A program made the position numbers and the translations under genes. A stretch of DNA of 64,000 bases from Bombyx mori. Its lineage: Eukaryota; Arthropoda; Insecta; Lepidoptera; Bombycidae. Shown in pieces: positions 34,366-45,173 of the stretch. The stretch is taken from NCBI RefSeq assembly GCF_030269925.1, contig NC_085131.1:12137501-12201500 (forward strand), written 5' to 3'. The notes beneath the pieces are model-generated. The model worked only from the letters and a program-made list of their open reading frames with translations, ran no database searches and was not told the DNA's origin. Within the stretch, counting starts at the first letter, position 1; each line of letters begins with the position of its first letter.

Positions 34366-34784
34366 CTAGAGGTCCCGCAGTAGTCGAAATTCGACTATAA
34401 TTAATTGGAATTGTAAGTTTGTACACTATTATGATTGTATTTTATACTTCTATAATCACAAATTTCGCCAAGACAACACTATAAAAAATATTAACAAAGA
34501 CAAACAATATTTAATCTATTCTCAATTTGACGACAGACGTCAAGAACAAAAGTTTGACAATAAACAGTATGCATGCGTGTATGCGTCAAATACATAGTAT
34601 GAAGTGTGTGTAAAGTTTTCTTTATTGATTTAATGTATCTTTTATACATTATTTTTAAAAAAAATTAGCATTGTGCACTTCTTCTCTGTATTTTCTATAA
34701 GTGCGGAAAATTTCATACTCCTCCGTCCGCGCAATTTTCGTAAAAAGGGATACAACATTTTTGCTTCACGTATTAATATATAGA
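34366..34784 (-). mobile_element. CTAG-ended Helitron-like element, family B
   Basis: CTAGAGGTCCCGCAGTAGTC through CACAAATTTCGCCAAGAC to GCTTCACGTATTAATATATA. It is the reverse of 24528-24945 with few differences. Confidence 0.78.
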
Positions 34785-35512
34785 TATCTGCAAAGTTTAC
34801 AAAAGCAAAACCCAACTAATATAATATTTTTTCGAACAAAATCAGGAAATTTATTTAAGCCGGAACATTCCGGAACATTGTTCCTTTATTATTGAGCTGA
34901 GTACCATTCAGAATCATCATAACGCGTTTGAAATTCAAGTCTCGAAATGAAACAAAGCGCCTAATTGGAGTGCACTGTTGTAACAATATACACACATTCG
35001 AATGCTCGCTTACAAAATGTATGCAAAATTAAATTTCCTATGGTGCATCTAAAAATGAATGTAATTTATTTTTCTTTTATATTTTTCTGTGGGTAATGGC
35101 ACATAAATGACTTTAATTATGACTGAACAAATGTGTATTCCTCTTCTTCTTCTTCTCTGTCGTTTCCTCATTACTGACCTCATTACTGACTGGTCGTGAC
35201 CACCTTGGTCCAGTTTTTGCACCAGCTTCCTCCAATGCTGCCTGCACTCGGCCTGCTTAATGGCGCCCGGGACGCTGGTGTTTGTGGCCTCCTTGATATT
35301 GATAAATGTGTATTAGAGATTAATTAATTAATGTACGTGTTAACATTCATATCTACAATGTGTTCCCGCAGGGTATAACGGATCTATTTCTACCACGAAA
35401 CAACAATATTTCCCGTTGGTATGATAACACAGTCATTAATTAAATAAAGACATTGATCTAATGTTTGAAGGTAAATTACGCGGACAGATATTGGTACTAA
35501 ATGAAGTCTGAA
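34785..35512. other. No gene; repeat-like text at about 35145-35310
   Basis: GACTGGTCGTGACCACCTTG and CACCAGCTTCCTCCAATGCT look like a GC-richer dispersed repeat familiar from moth genomes; class not assigned. Confidence 0.3.
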
Positions 35513-35955
35513 GTCGTCGTGGCCTAAAAGATAAGACGTCCAGTGCATTCGTGTTAAAGCGATGCACCGGTGTTCGAATCCCGCAGGCGGGCACCAATTT
35601 TTGTAATGAAATACGTACTCAACAAATGTTCACGATTGACTTCCACGGTGAAGGAATAACATCGTGTAATAAAAATCAAACCCGCAAAATTATAATTTGC
35701 GTAATTACTAGTGGTAGGACCACTTGTGAGTCCGCGCGGATAGGTACCACCGCCCTGCTTATTTCTGCCGTGAAGCAGTAATGCGTTTCGGTTTGAAGGG
35801 TGGGGCAGCCGTTGTAACTATATTTGAGACCTTCGAACTTATATCTCAAGGTGGATGGCGCATTTACGTTGTAGATGTCTATGGGCTCCAGTAACCACTT
35901 AACACTGTGTGGGCTGTGAGCACGTCCAAGCATCTAAGGTATAAAAAAAAAAAAA
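35513..35955 (+). mobile_element. Bm1 SINE, full length
   Basis: GTCGTCGTGGCCTAAAAGAT head, B-box-like GTGTTCGAATCCCGCAGG, complete body, CATCTAAGGTATAAAAAAAA tail. Confidence 0.92.
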
Positions 35956-36473
35956 CACTCAAGTTATTATGTAAAATAAATTTAAATATATTGCTATAGC
36001 ATTACCGTAGAAAACAATTAGGTAATTTAATTTTAATATGAAAACAAAAGGTTGTGTGACAAAGGCACATTTATTATGAAAAAATGGCCTCGTATCCGCC
36101 ATTTGCATTAGAATAACTAAGGGTACATAAATATAGAAATCGTGCTCAGCGCGGGTAGTATGCAATTATACAGCTAAGCAACTTTGACCCTTAATCCCAA
36201 CAAATTAAGACAACGAATCCATTGGTTAATCTAGCGGAAACTTAGTTAAAAGAGCTTTAAGAACGACCAGTTTTACACCGATGAATGTTTTAGAATTTTT
36301 TTAATTTATTTTTTATTATTCTAGCCCACGGAAAGTTAAATAATAATTCTGTCCAGCACTGTCACACTAAATAATACATATAAAACAACTAAATATATTT
36401 TAAACAATTTGGTAAACTCACTTGTTAATTTTAATATGTATATTGATATATAAATCCGTTAGCTATATATTTA
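35956..36473. other. No recognisable gene
   Basis: AT-rich, nothing recognised. Confidence 0.3.
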
Positions 36474-36739
36474 CGGCCGTCTGGTGTAGTGGTAAGTGAC
36501 ATGTTCACTACACCGGGGGGTCGCGGGTTCGAATCCCGCCAAGGGAAGATATTTGTATGATAAACATAAATGTATTTTCCAGGGTTATGGATGTCTATTA
36601 AATTTATGTATGTGTATAATAAAAATCTTACATTTATATCCGTTATCTGGTACCTGTAACACAAGTTCTTTACGAACTTAGCACGGGACCAGTTAACGTG
36701 GCGTGATTGTTAGTAAATATTTATTTATTTATTTATTTC
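36474..36739 (+). mobile_element. Second tRNA-headed SINE, copy 2
   Basis: CGGCCGTCTGGTGTAGTGGT (A box) and GGGTTCGAATCCCGCCAAGG (B box), the body with CCAGGGTTATGGATGTC and GGTACCTGTAACACAAGTTC, and an (ATTT)n tail. Confidence 0.85.
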
Positions 36740-36868
36740 ATATTATTTGTAAACGGTATATATCTGTTTGTTGTATGTATATATTTTCTATAATAATGTA
36801 TTGTCTTTAGTACACCGCAACATACCTGCTATATTTTTATATTTTCCAGAATTTCTGTAAATTAAACG

Positions 36869-37000
36869 GTTTCCTGGAAGAGATTGCTTTTAGCGATAAG
36901 ACCGCCTATTGTACAAATGTATCTGCTTTTTGACTGTTTTTTGAGTGTACATTGTGTTTTGGTGTGCAATAAAGTGTATTCTCTCTCTCTCTCTCTCTCC
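36869..37000 (+). mobile_element. LINE 3'-end fragment with CT microsatellite
   Basis: CCTGGAAGAGATTGCTTTTA then GCGATAAGACCGCC is a common moth non-LTR 3' end. It closes GTGCAATAAAGTGTATTCTC, where a (CT)n run replaces the tail. A similar end follows the SINE at 49291. Confidence 0.55.
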
Positions 37001-37789
37001 TTTTGGAGAAATTTCAATGTTCGTGAAGGACTTTAATAATTCTTGGTAAATATTTTTTAATAAATAGTATAAAACGAAAAAGGAGGAGGATCCGCTGTAT
37101 TTTTAAAATGTGTGACGTCAGCAGCTGACGAGGTCTCCACTCAAGAATGTCCCCATCGGCCGTCCGATCCTTGTGGATCTTTTTAGCAATATTCTATGTT
37201 AATTACACGACGGTGTGACGCGGTGTCAACAGTAATGGGTTGTTAAATTTGTTGGACGCCTTATGGCTGAAGAACGGTGAAGTTGGAGCAAATTTATGCA
37301 ACCGATAATTTTATTCCCATGACTCAAAGACAGAGAATTAGTTTCTCTGGTTACAACTAAAGACGACTGCCTTTTTGATTCGATTCTTCGACATCTGGAA
37401 GTTTCTCTTGAGTCGGGAATTCATAGAGGTGCTTAAATCTCCTTTATTTTTATCGAAGTTCATCCTACGTTCCATCTGCGAGTATATCTTTCTCTTTTTT
37501 CTTCCCAGCCGCTGTAGTCATCTTTGTTTCTAAATTCAAAATCGAATGTTTATACATACGTTTTTTGGTACTGTTTTGTGGTTGTAAGTTAATTGGCTGT
37601 TAGATAGTTATTCTAATGCTATTAACAGTTTAAGGTCATTAAGAGTCTGAAAATTTAATACACTTCAGGTTATGTATGTACTCGCGTAACAACTTCACGA
37701 AAACCGATTGGAATACGATTTTCGTGTGACCTTTTGCTCGACACACATAAAGTAGGTAATAGCTTGACTCTGCACTTTGCACCACCGTT
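37001..37789. other. No recognisable gene
   Basis: No feature recognised. Confidence 0.3.
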
Positions 37790-38074
37790 ATATGAGTCGT
37801 CTATTATCAAAGGTGGCAATCTGTGCATTTGGACAAAACATTTTTATTGATATGTCAATACAGATTTATTTGAATATAATCGTCTCCTTCAAAGAATACG
37901 GTTCAAAACCTGCATTAAATAAAGGTTAATAGTTAACCTGTTATTTATCTAAGATGTCGTTCCGAAGAGTTTTGTGACTGCCAATGGAATACAAAGTCAA
38001 TAATTCGTTTTTCTGATTTACCAATCATTGTCCAAAAGTCAGATTGCCGCCTTTGATAATAGTCGACTCATATA
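37790..38074. mobile_element. Inverted-repeat MITE-like element
   Basis: The left arm starts ATATGAGTCGTCTATTATCA, AAGGTGGCAATCTG; the right arm is its near-complement, ending GATAATAGTCGACTCATATA. Arms of about 46 bp differ at a few places and by one gap. There is no coding capacity; the family is not named here. Confidence 0.7.
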
Positions 38075-38161
38075 CACATGTATATGGAAATAGCGTTCAA
38101 AAAAATCATATCGGTTAGGAACGAACAACACGCCAAATTTATGTCAATCAGCAAATGGATA

Positions 38162-38404
38162 TCTATACTAATATAGAAATCTACAGTGGTTTAACGGATG
38201 TTCCGTTATAACTACTGAACCATGCATCCGATTGACTTGAAACTTGGTATCCATGTAAAAAATACATGTCCTTAATGGATATGCTAATATTTATAAGAGT
38301 ATTGGACTCCCAACACCAGTTGCGGGGGCGTTAATGATGAGAATCTTTGTGGGGGTGAGAAATAATAATATTAATTTTAAATGCCCAACGAAGCGGACGG
38401 GTAG
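38162..38404 (+). mobile_element. Helitron-like element, family D
   Basis: TCTATACTAATATAGAAATC, then TACAGTGGTTTAACGG, GACTTGAAACTTGGTATCCA and an end with AACGAAGCGGACGGGTAGTA. The 5' end and the 3' GAAGCGG word are shared with 47960-48174. Confidence 0.7.
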
Positions 38405-38970
38405 TATGTATATCAAACTATAACAATAAATACCTCTGTGTTTTATTTTATTTGACCATGATAACCGAATTCTCTTTAGTAAAATCTATTTTCAAAGGAA
38501 TGTTCTAAAGTCGAACGCAAAGCCATTTTGTCATCCACAACTTTGTTTGCTAAAAGAAAAATTAATCACGTGCTGAAAATCCCTTCAAAGTGTAAAACAA
38601 GCTCTTCAGACCAAGCCATTATCAGTTCAAGACCAATGTGGTCCAAAGATCCTCTAACGTACACATTGACAAGGCCGTGTGCAGTTTACAGAGCTCTCGC
38701 CTAATGTTTGCCAGCGTACAATTGTCGGAACTCCATCTTGCGGGATCTCGTAGACCTGGGAGGGTTAAATTGTCGATCCCCGATCCGAGTGTTTGTTTTT
38801 CATTGTAATTACTAGAATGTTCGAAATAGATTTTCGAATTCGATCGCTACGGCTGTGTTTGCGGGGGAGTTGAGACTATTGTCGTGATATTAATGAGTTC
38901 TTCACACGTGATTTTGGTTTTTTGAAGTCATTTATATATCCTTTCGAGTGTGTTCGTGAGGAGTCTGTTG
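38405..38970. other. No recognisable gene
   Basis: No feature recognised. Confidence 0.3.
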
Positions 38971-39255
38971 TTTTTTTTTATTATTATTGAAAGATTACTG
39001 GTGGCCCGAAGGCCTTTCCAGTTTCACCAGGACAGGTGGGCGAGCAAAGGCTCAGCCAGCAGGGGTGGGATTTGCTAACAACCGCCCGAGCGCCTCCGAA
39101 GGAGACCTAACAACTCAAGAGCAATTGTTTCGCGAATGAATCTACTACCGGATCGGAATCGCGACCCGCTGAGAAGATCCGGCGAGAAACTCAGCGGGCT
39201 GATGCATGGGTTAGGTTTGTCGGACCTCTTTGTCGAGTTCGACGTGCAGCCTGTT
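38971..39255 (-). mobile_element. Interspersed repeat F (subfamily 1)
   Basis: T-rich start, GCCTTTCCAGTTTCACCAGG, GCGACCCGCTGAGAAGATCC, GAAACTCAGCGGGCTGATGC and TTCGACGTGCAGCC; reverse of 33045-33462. Confidence 0.65.
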
Positions 39256-39385
39256 GTTAATATAGTTACACACATTATGGTAAATGCTATGGCTACTTTT
39301 AATATTAAAACAGTCATTAATTGAGTAATAATTACTGAACTGGCGGTATCAACTAAAGGTATTATTATTTTAAATGGTTATCATA

Positions 39386-39950
39386 ATGACACGGCTGGTG
39401 GTGAGTGGTTACCGTCACTCATGGATTTCAGCATTGCCCAGACGTAGAACCAAGCCGCTGCTAGTCACGGGGTACTCTCCGTAAGCCTCGTTTGAAGAAT
39501 AAGATTTCATAGCGCTCGGAAAACATCGTAGAGTGAAATTCATTCCAAAGCCGGAGGGTATGTGGCAGAAAAGATCTGTAGAAACGCACTGTGAATGAAT
39601 GCAGTGGTTCTAGGTATGGATGGGTTCTCCAGTGGCAGGTGGTGAGGTGGTAAAAACGAGATAAGATTAACTGGAACAATACCTCAGAACACTCCCAATG
39701 GAACGTATATAACAAAACATAGAGAAAACCAAAGTCCGTAGTCGCAGAATTTCCAAACGATCCGAGAGAATCGAATTATCCACAATCCGAACGGTCCTCT
39801 TCTGTATGCAGTTAAATTGAAGAAGTTGGTATATGGGAGCTCCGTCCCAGAGCTGGGCGCAGCTTGTGCTTTGTACAATAAAAGCCTTTGCTTAATTATA
39901 AAGTACCGCTTTGGTCTATTGAGGACTCCCAGCACTATTGACACCAACAC
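39386..39950 (-). pseudogene. Jockey-type reverse transcriptase fragment
   Basis: On the minus strand, VLGVLNRPKRYFIIKQRLLL and LYKAQAA lead through a frameshifted middle to FHWECSEVLFQLILSRFYHL, FLPHTLRLWNEF and FFKRGLRRV. This is the region from the thumb of the reverse transcriptase to its C-terminus in jockey-like non-LTR elements. The 3' untranslated end at 39386-39470 is degraded and tail-less. At least one frameshift makes it nonfunctional. Confidence 0.75.
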
Positions 39951-39965
39951 GGCTTTGTCTTTAAA

Positions 39966-40216
39966 TTTTTTTTTATTGCTTTGATCGGTGGACGAACTCA
40001 CAGTCCACCTGGTGTTAAGTGGATACTGGAGCCCATAGGCATCCACAACGTAAATGCGCCACCCACCTTGAGATATAAGTTCTAAAGGTCTCAAGTATGT
40101 TAAGTTACAACGGCTGCCCCACCTTTCAAACCGAAACGCATTACTGCTTCACGGCAGAAATAGGCAGGGTGGTGATACCTACCCGTGCGGACTCACAAGA
40201 GGTCCTACCACCAGTA
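39966..40216 (-). mobile_element. Bm1 SINE, short form
   Basis: T-run, ATTGCTTTGATCGGTGGACG to ACCACCAGTAA. A small duplication (GTATGTTAAGTTAC) sits in the body. Confidence 0.9.
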
Positions 40217-40373
40217 AGAAGCGTTCCAATACTCGTGAAATATTGCAAGAATACTCTTCTCCGAAATACCTTTTCTTCGCACTCAGACACTCATAACCTT
40301 GTAACCAGAGTAAAGTTTAACATGAAATACTGTAGAGTATCACGCAAAATCAGGCCTCCCGACCGAGGTTAGG

Positions 40374-40514
40374 ATGACGGATGGTATCATAAACATTCCC
40401 GTTGACGCAGCGTTGTGGGCCGCGCGACAAACGTTCCGCAAACATGGCGTTTGTTTGTCCACCCCGAAACCTCGGCCAGCCTTCAGGGTACGAGGGTACG
40501 TCAGGCGAGCGTAA
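40374..40514 (+). CDS. Candidate small ORF or first exon, 46 aa, unrecognised
   Basis: ATG at 40374 opens a GC-richer frame reading MTDGIINIPVDAALWAARQT, FRKHGVCLSTPKPRPAFRV, stopping at 40512. AGGGTACGT near 40495 could be a splice donor, which would make this a first exon. No family match. It lies 160 bp from a Bm1 and 120 bp from a Helitron. Chance or transposon origin remains possible. Confidence 0.2.
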   Translation: MTDGIINIPVDAALWAARQTFRKHGVCLSTPKPRPAFRVRGYVRRA

Positions 40515-40634
40515 TGCGTTCACGCCCAAACATGTTTATTTTCACTCGTATAATAACTGGGTTTTAGAAAGCAAAAGGAACAGGATATTCGTGTTCAATG
40601 CTTTTTTTTTTGCAAATTTATATTTATTTATTTA

Positions 40635-40930
40635 CTAGCTGACCCGGCAGACTTTGTAGTGCCTCAATCGATAAATAAAAGACCCAAACTTTTGTATAAA
40701 CTAAACTTAAAAAAAAAACAAAAGGAATCCGTCCGACGGGGGACACATCATAGGAAAAACTAAATTGTTTGTTTTTATATAATTCCGAGCATTTTCATAT
40801 TTTTTTTAACTTTTAAACCTTCTCTAGACTTCCACAAATAATTCAAGACCAAAGTTAGAGAAAGTGGTTCAGCCGTTCTCGAGTTTTAGCGAGACTAACG
40901 AACAGCAATTCATTTTTATATATTAGAAGA
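40635..40930 (-). mobile_element. CTAG-ended Helitron-like element, family C
   Basis: CTAGCTGACCCGGCAGACTT, GACGGGGGACACATC, GACTTCCACAAATAATTCAA, GAGACTAACGAACAGCAATT and TTTTTATATATTAGAAGATAGA. Confidence 0.78.
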
Positions 40931-41286
40931 TAGACAATTTTATATAATTATTTATTAGGCACACATAAAAAGCTAAAAATATACATAAAACACAAGTAAA
41001 AAGAAACAAAATCTGGCTTGCAACATAAACCATGTGCGCACGACCAAACAAGACAAAGTACTGAATTTGTACACAATGTTCCTTACAACTATACACATAT
41101 TATTATATTGTTTACTACCTGGGCTACCGTTGTTATTATTATCACCAATGCCTAAGCCATACAGCCCAGCCACTGTCTACAGCTGAAGAGTTACTTTAAG
41201 CTTCATCATCTGTCCTCATCACCCTGGCTGAGCCTGTACTTGCTCGCTTGTTAGTGAAGCTGGAGGGTCTTCTAAGCCACCGTCAA
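40931..41286 (-). CDS. Candidate 3'-terminal exon with 3' UTR and poly(A) signal, gene unknown
   Basis: On the minus strand a pyrimidine-rich TGCTTTTTTACATGATAG ends at 41287 as a plausible splice acceptor. The exon then gives two bases completing a codon and 21 codons, DGGLEDPPASLTSEQVQAQP plus G, to TGA TGA at 41216-41221. About 260 bp of non-coding sequence follows to AATAAATAATT (signal at 40951-40956), just before a Helitron. The acidic start and Q/P-rich end look like an ordinary protein C-terminus. I recognise no family and found no upstream partner exon; a second frame is also open, so this is tentative. Confidence 0.3.
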
Positions 41287-41346
41287 CTATCATGTAAAAA
41301 AGCATTTAAAAATTGTATAGAATACCTACGTCTAACGTATTAAATA

Positions 41347-41557
41347 TTAGCGACCCGCCCTCGCTTCGCTTCAGAAACTGTAATTTATTATTGATTTCTC
41401 CACTATTTAATGGATGTTATTATACATATAAACCTTCCTCTTCAATCACTCTATCTATTAAAAAAACCCCATCAAAATCCGTTGCGTAGTTTTAAAGATT
41501 TAAGCATATATAGGGATGTAGGGACAGAGAAAGCGACATTGTTTTATACTATGTAGT
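41347..41557 (-). mobile_element. Helitron-like element, distant family A relative
   Basis: TTAGCGACCCGCCCTCGCTT then CGCTTCAG starts the plus strand; CATCAAAATCCGTTGCGTAG and GTAGGGACAGAGAAAGCGAC follow. The interior differs from 23172-23385. Confidence 0.6.
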
Positions 41558-42412
41558 GACGATAAAAATAATGTATATTTTGAAAGAAAAAATCACTAAA
41601 AACAATTGAAGGTTTAATGTATCTTAAATACAGACAGACAATGTCTCTCGAATTTTTTTCGTATTATAAAGGAAAACAAAATATATATTTTATTTGATTT
41701 GAAAACCTATAAACCTCGTCTACGCTAAGCCACAGTAACATATAGTAGGCTGTAAATTTAAATATATTTAAAATAGATTCAGGATTTAATTATCCGAGTG
41801 TTAAATAACCGTACAAAAGCCAGATAATTTTTTTCGATTGGTATCTGAATCTCGATTCACCATTTTATTTATATTTTTCATTGTTAATGTAAATTTTTAA
41901 GCTCTGTGATTTTGTGAAAACACTGAGAGCACAGTTTTTACGTGTTCATTCACGCAAAATTTTCTATTTCCACAATTCACAGCCTATAGCCATAATGTCC
42001 TGTGCTATGGCTATCGAATACATTTATGAGACAAGAAAGCGTACAACCAAATGCTGAACACCAAACATTATTCACATAGATGTTATATGTCAGAATCGAA
42101 GCCGGTCATGCAGTCCGGTCACTACTTGGCTAACAAAGATGGTTTTCATTGGGAGAGCCTCGAACTTGTCCATTTTCTTTCGCACAATAGTTCAAAGGTT
42201 TATTTAAGGATTTGAATCATAATAGTCGACCCGACTATAAATTAGGAGCTACGGGGGAGCGACCCGGGTGACCTCGGAACTACTGTTCCTATTTCTCTCA
42301 CCGCTAAAACATTGCAAAAGTGAACCTGCTTTTGGGCTTGTTTTCTGTATGGCTACGATAGAACCGTGTGTTTTTATTTCGATCGAACTAATATTCGTTT
42401 TAGTAACTAATT
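41558..42412. other. No recognised gene; short frame at 42087-42215
   Basis: 42087-42215 is open on both strands: plus MSESKPVMQSGHYLANKDGF (42 codons), minus MDKFEALPMKTIFVSQVVTG. I recognise neither. Confidence 0.3.
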
Positions 42413-42659
42413 TACTGGTGGTAGAACCTCTTGTGAGTCCGCGCGGGTGGGTACCACCGCCCTGCCTGTTCCGGCCGTGAAGCAGTAATGCGTTTCGGTT
42501 TGAAGGGTGGCGCAGCCGTTGTTACTATACTGAGATCTTAGAACTTATATCTCAAGGTGGGTGGCGCATTTACGTTGTGGATGTCTATGGGCTCCAGTAA
42601 CCACTTAACACCAGGTGGGCTGTGAACTCGTCCACCCATCTAAGCAATGAAAAAAAAAA
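42413..42659 (+). mobile_element. Bm1 SINE, short form
   Basis: TTACTGGTGGTAGAACCTCT, complete 3' body, CATCTAAGCAATGAAAAAAA tail. Confidence 0.9.
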
Positions 42660-42912
42660 TCCGATTTAAATTCGGAACAATGCAAACTAGGAAAGTCTTG
42701 TAATATTAGTCTACGACCGGGACGACAGACTTACGGTAAAGATGGATTGGCCCTATCAATCTATCTATGAACGGGGTTCATTTTGAAGACTAATCTTGGT
42801 CGTCTAGAGATTCATTGTATTCCCTTCTCTATAAAATGAACAACGATCGACTCCTATTACTTGCCCGTAATGCTATAATATTCTCTCTTGTATCCCTACG
42901 CAAATCTAATTA

Positions 42913-43119
42913 TTTTTTTATTTCTTATAGCAATGAAAGAGCTCACGGTCAACCTAATGTAAATAGTAACACCCAACTTTAGACCAGACTTCTGAGTTCT
43001 ATACTAAAACGACTGCCCCACAGAATACAATACTGCTTCGCGTTAGAAATTGGCGGGACGCTGTTACCTTAATGAACCTACCCATCTGGGCTCACAAAAT
43101 GTGCTATCACCAGTAATCC
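42913..43119 (-). mobile_element. Bm1 SINE, old and strongly diverged
   Basis: TTATAGCAATGAAAGAGCTC, CGACTGCCCCACAGAATACA, ATACTGCTTCGCGTTAGAAA and GCTATCACCAGTAAT keep the order of the Bm1 3' body with many substitutions. The longest frame in the window (43050-43601) starts inside it. Confidence 0.65.
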
Positions 43120-43965
43120 GATATTTATTTTCTCATTTTATTTGTTTATCGGTAAAAGTCACTTGGGTACATATTGTTTTAACTTCGTTTTTAATTAGAA
43201 TAATTGGTATAGTAACCGGCAAACTTCTTGAGCAAATGACCTTGGTGGTGAGGGTGAGGCGCGACGGCAGGGGAAATCGTATCGAGCGCATTATTGGTAG
43301 ATCAGTCGAACCTTGCGTCCCGCACCGCGCCCTCGTTCCGCTTGCTCCCAAAAGTACGCTTTCGTACAGTGAAAAGTCTATCGTTATTAATCGTCAAGTT
43401 ATTTGTTATAATTGCTTGTTGACTTTGTTGCCATTGCTATTTGTTGAGTGTTTTGTTGTGTGGAAAAAAACAGAAAATAATCGGAAGCTGGTAATTGAAA
43501 AAAGTTACATTCGATTACTACGAATCGAATATCTTCAAAAAATAATTAATTATAGACAAAAAAGTAGACCGAACCGACCGAGTTATAAACTACACCGATG
43601 ATCCCTATGTCGACTTATCACGATGATAGCAACTCGGGTGATAAAAACAGTGATGATGATGGTCAAGATTATGATAACGAAAAAAATAATTACAAATACC
43701 AGCTTCGCTTCAACTGAACCAAGACCTGGCAACAGCTCTAGTTTTGACTTAATAGAAGGAATATCTATTTTACCCCAAGATTAGATTATTACAATTATTA
43801 ATCTATATTTTTTGTTGATGTTCTCATAAATATATAAATAAATACATATGTTGATTTTAATAATTTAATTGCATTATGACGCAGAGTAAATAATGTTTTT
43901 GCACGTGAGTGTACGATGCGCAAACTTACCCCCACTACGTCAACAAATGCTCAAGAAGCTTGCCG
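43120..43965. other. Unassigned stretch with a GC-richer part and short acidic frame
   Basis: About 43240-43380 is GC-richer (GCACCGCGCCCTCGTTCCGC). A frame from 43600 reads MIPMSTYHDDSNSGDKNSDD then DGQDY and stops near 43720. Acidic Ser/Asp N-termini occur in piggyBac-like transposases, but nothing else supports that. Confidence 0.2.
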
Positions 43966-44061
43966 GCTATTATACCTGGCTGCGGGATTCGAACACCGAC
44001 ACAGTCGCATCGCTCAATACGAATGCACCGGACGTCTTATCCTTTAGGCCATGGCGATTTT
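43966..44061 (-). mobile_element. Bm1 SINE, head only
   Basis: TGCGGGATTCGAACACCG and ACGAATGCACCGGACGTCTT to TAGGCCATGGCGA, the tRNA-like head in reverse. Confidence 0.75.
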
Positions 44062-44584
44062 AATTTCCCCTTGTTTCTATGGTAAGTATTAGCAGTACAA
44101 CATTTTCTATACCTAAGCTGGCGATAGTCACACCTTACTTATTATAATAGGAACCAACTCACAAAATAAATTGTTTGTTCATTATTATTTTATTCAACAT
44201 CACATTAATTGTATGTTTCAAATAAAACAACATGTTGTACATTATATTCTATACCACAATAATCCTCGACGTTCCAAAAACAAACATTCAATCTGAAGCG
44301 GCGGTATTTTCAAAGAATACCGCCGCATACACCGGTATTGTTTACATCCGCGCATCCGTATTAACCGGAATACCCAGTTACAAAGCCCGCAACCGGGCAT
44401 AACAGGTTCGCCTGGCAGAAACTGCTTGCGGGTTAATGATTTTTATGAGAAACCATTTGTGGTGCCGAGCTTTTGTGGTCTCGTACGCGATACGAGAACT
44501 AGACTCTGCGAATTTTCAATGGTACATAAAATGTTTATGATTTGTACAGAAACTCATAGACTTAAAAATAGGTTAAGCTATCTA
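44062..44584. other. No gene; contains a GC-rich hairpin
   Basis: 44298-44308 GCGGCGGTATT pairs perfectly with 44316-44326 across a 7-base loop. GCCCGCAACCGGGC follows near 44385. Function unknown. Confidence 0.4.
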
Positions 44585-45173
44585 TCTATACATAAAAATA
44601 AAATTGGAGTGTCTGCTTGTAATATTGAAATAACCGCTTTTTACTACATGCATATGAATATATATACGGTACATACACCAAAATAACATTTTTTATAATT
44701 TTTGTCTGACTGTCTGTTTGTTCCGGCTAATCTCTGGAACGGCTGGACCGATTTTGACACAACTTTCCCTGACAGGTAGCAGATGATATAAAGAGTAACT
44801 TAGGCTACTTTTTTAGACTAGCTTCGCCCCGCGGCGTCACCCGTGGTACGACAATAACCGCGGATAAAATCGCGAGACTCTTTTTTTTTTTTATTGCTTA
44901 GATGGGTGGACGAGCTCACAGCCCACCTGATATTAAGTGGTTACTGGAGCCCATAGACATCTACAACGTAAATGCGCCACCCACCTATAGTGGTATAGTT
45001 ACAACGGCTGTCCCACCCTTCAAAACGAAACGCATTACTGCTTCACGGCAGAAATAGGCGGGGCGGTGGTACCTACACGTGCGGACTCACAAGAGGTCCT
45101 ACCACCAGTAACAGACTCAACTATCAATAATAAAATTTAATGTTTCCGAAGCGAAGCGAGGGCGGGTCGCCAG
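44585..45173. mobile_element. Mosaic of Helitron-like ends interrupted by a Bm1
   Basis: TCTATACATAAAAATAAAAT at 44585 is a plus-oriented 5' end (with GGAACGGCTGGACCGATTTT). CTAGCTTCGCCCCGCGGCGT at 44818 is a minus-oriented 3' end. After the Bm1, TTTCCGAAGCGAAGCGAGGG with CGGGTCGCCAGT at 45142-45173 is a plus-oriented family A 3' end. Confidence 0.6.
44881..45112 (-). mobile_element. Bm1 SINE, short form, nested
   Basis: T-run, TATTGCTTAGATGGGTGGAC to ACCACCAGTAA, with a small deletion after CACCCACCT. AGACTC on both sides (44875-44880 and 45114-45119) looks like a target-site duplication. Confidence 0.92.

Noticed and set aside
36474..36560. Apparent tRNA gene with good A and B boxes (also at 15380 and 49291)
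   Set aside because: It is the head of a SINE: each is followed by the same non-tRNA body and an ATTT-rich tail.
36983..37000. (CT)n run as a regulatory GAGA site
   Set aside because: It forms the tail of a LINE 3' end and is better read as a microsatellite.
42087..42215. Short frame open on both strands
   Set aside because: Neither translation is recognised and no splice partner could be found; kept only as a note in the stretch entry.
43050..43601. Longest frame in the window, 183 codons
   Set aside because: It starts inside a decayed Bm1, has no recognisable domain and no splice or promoter context.
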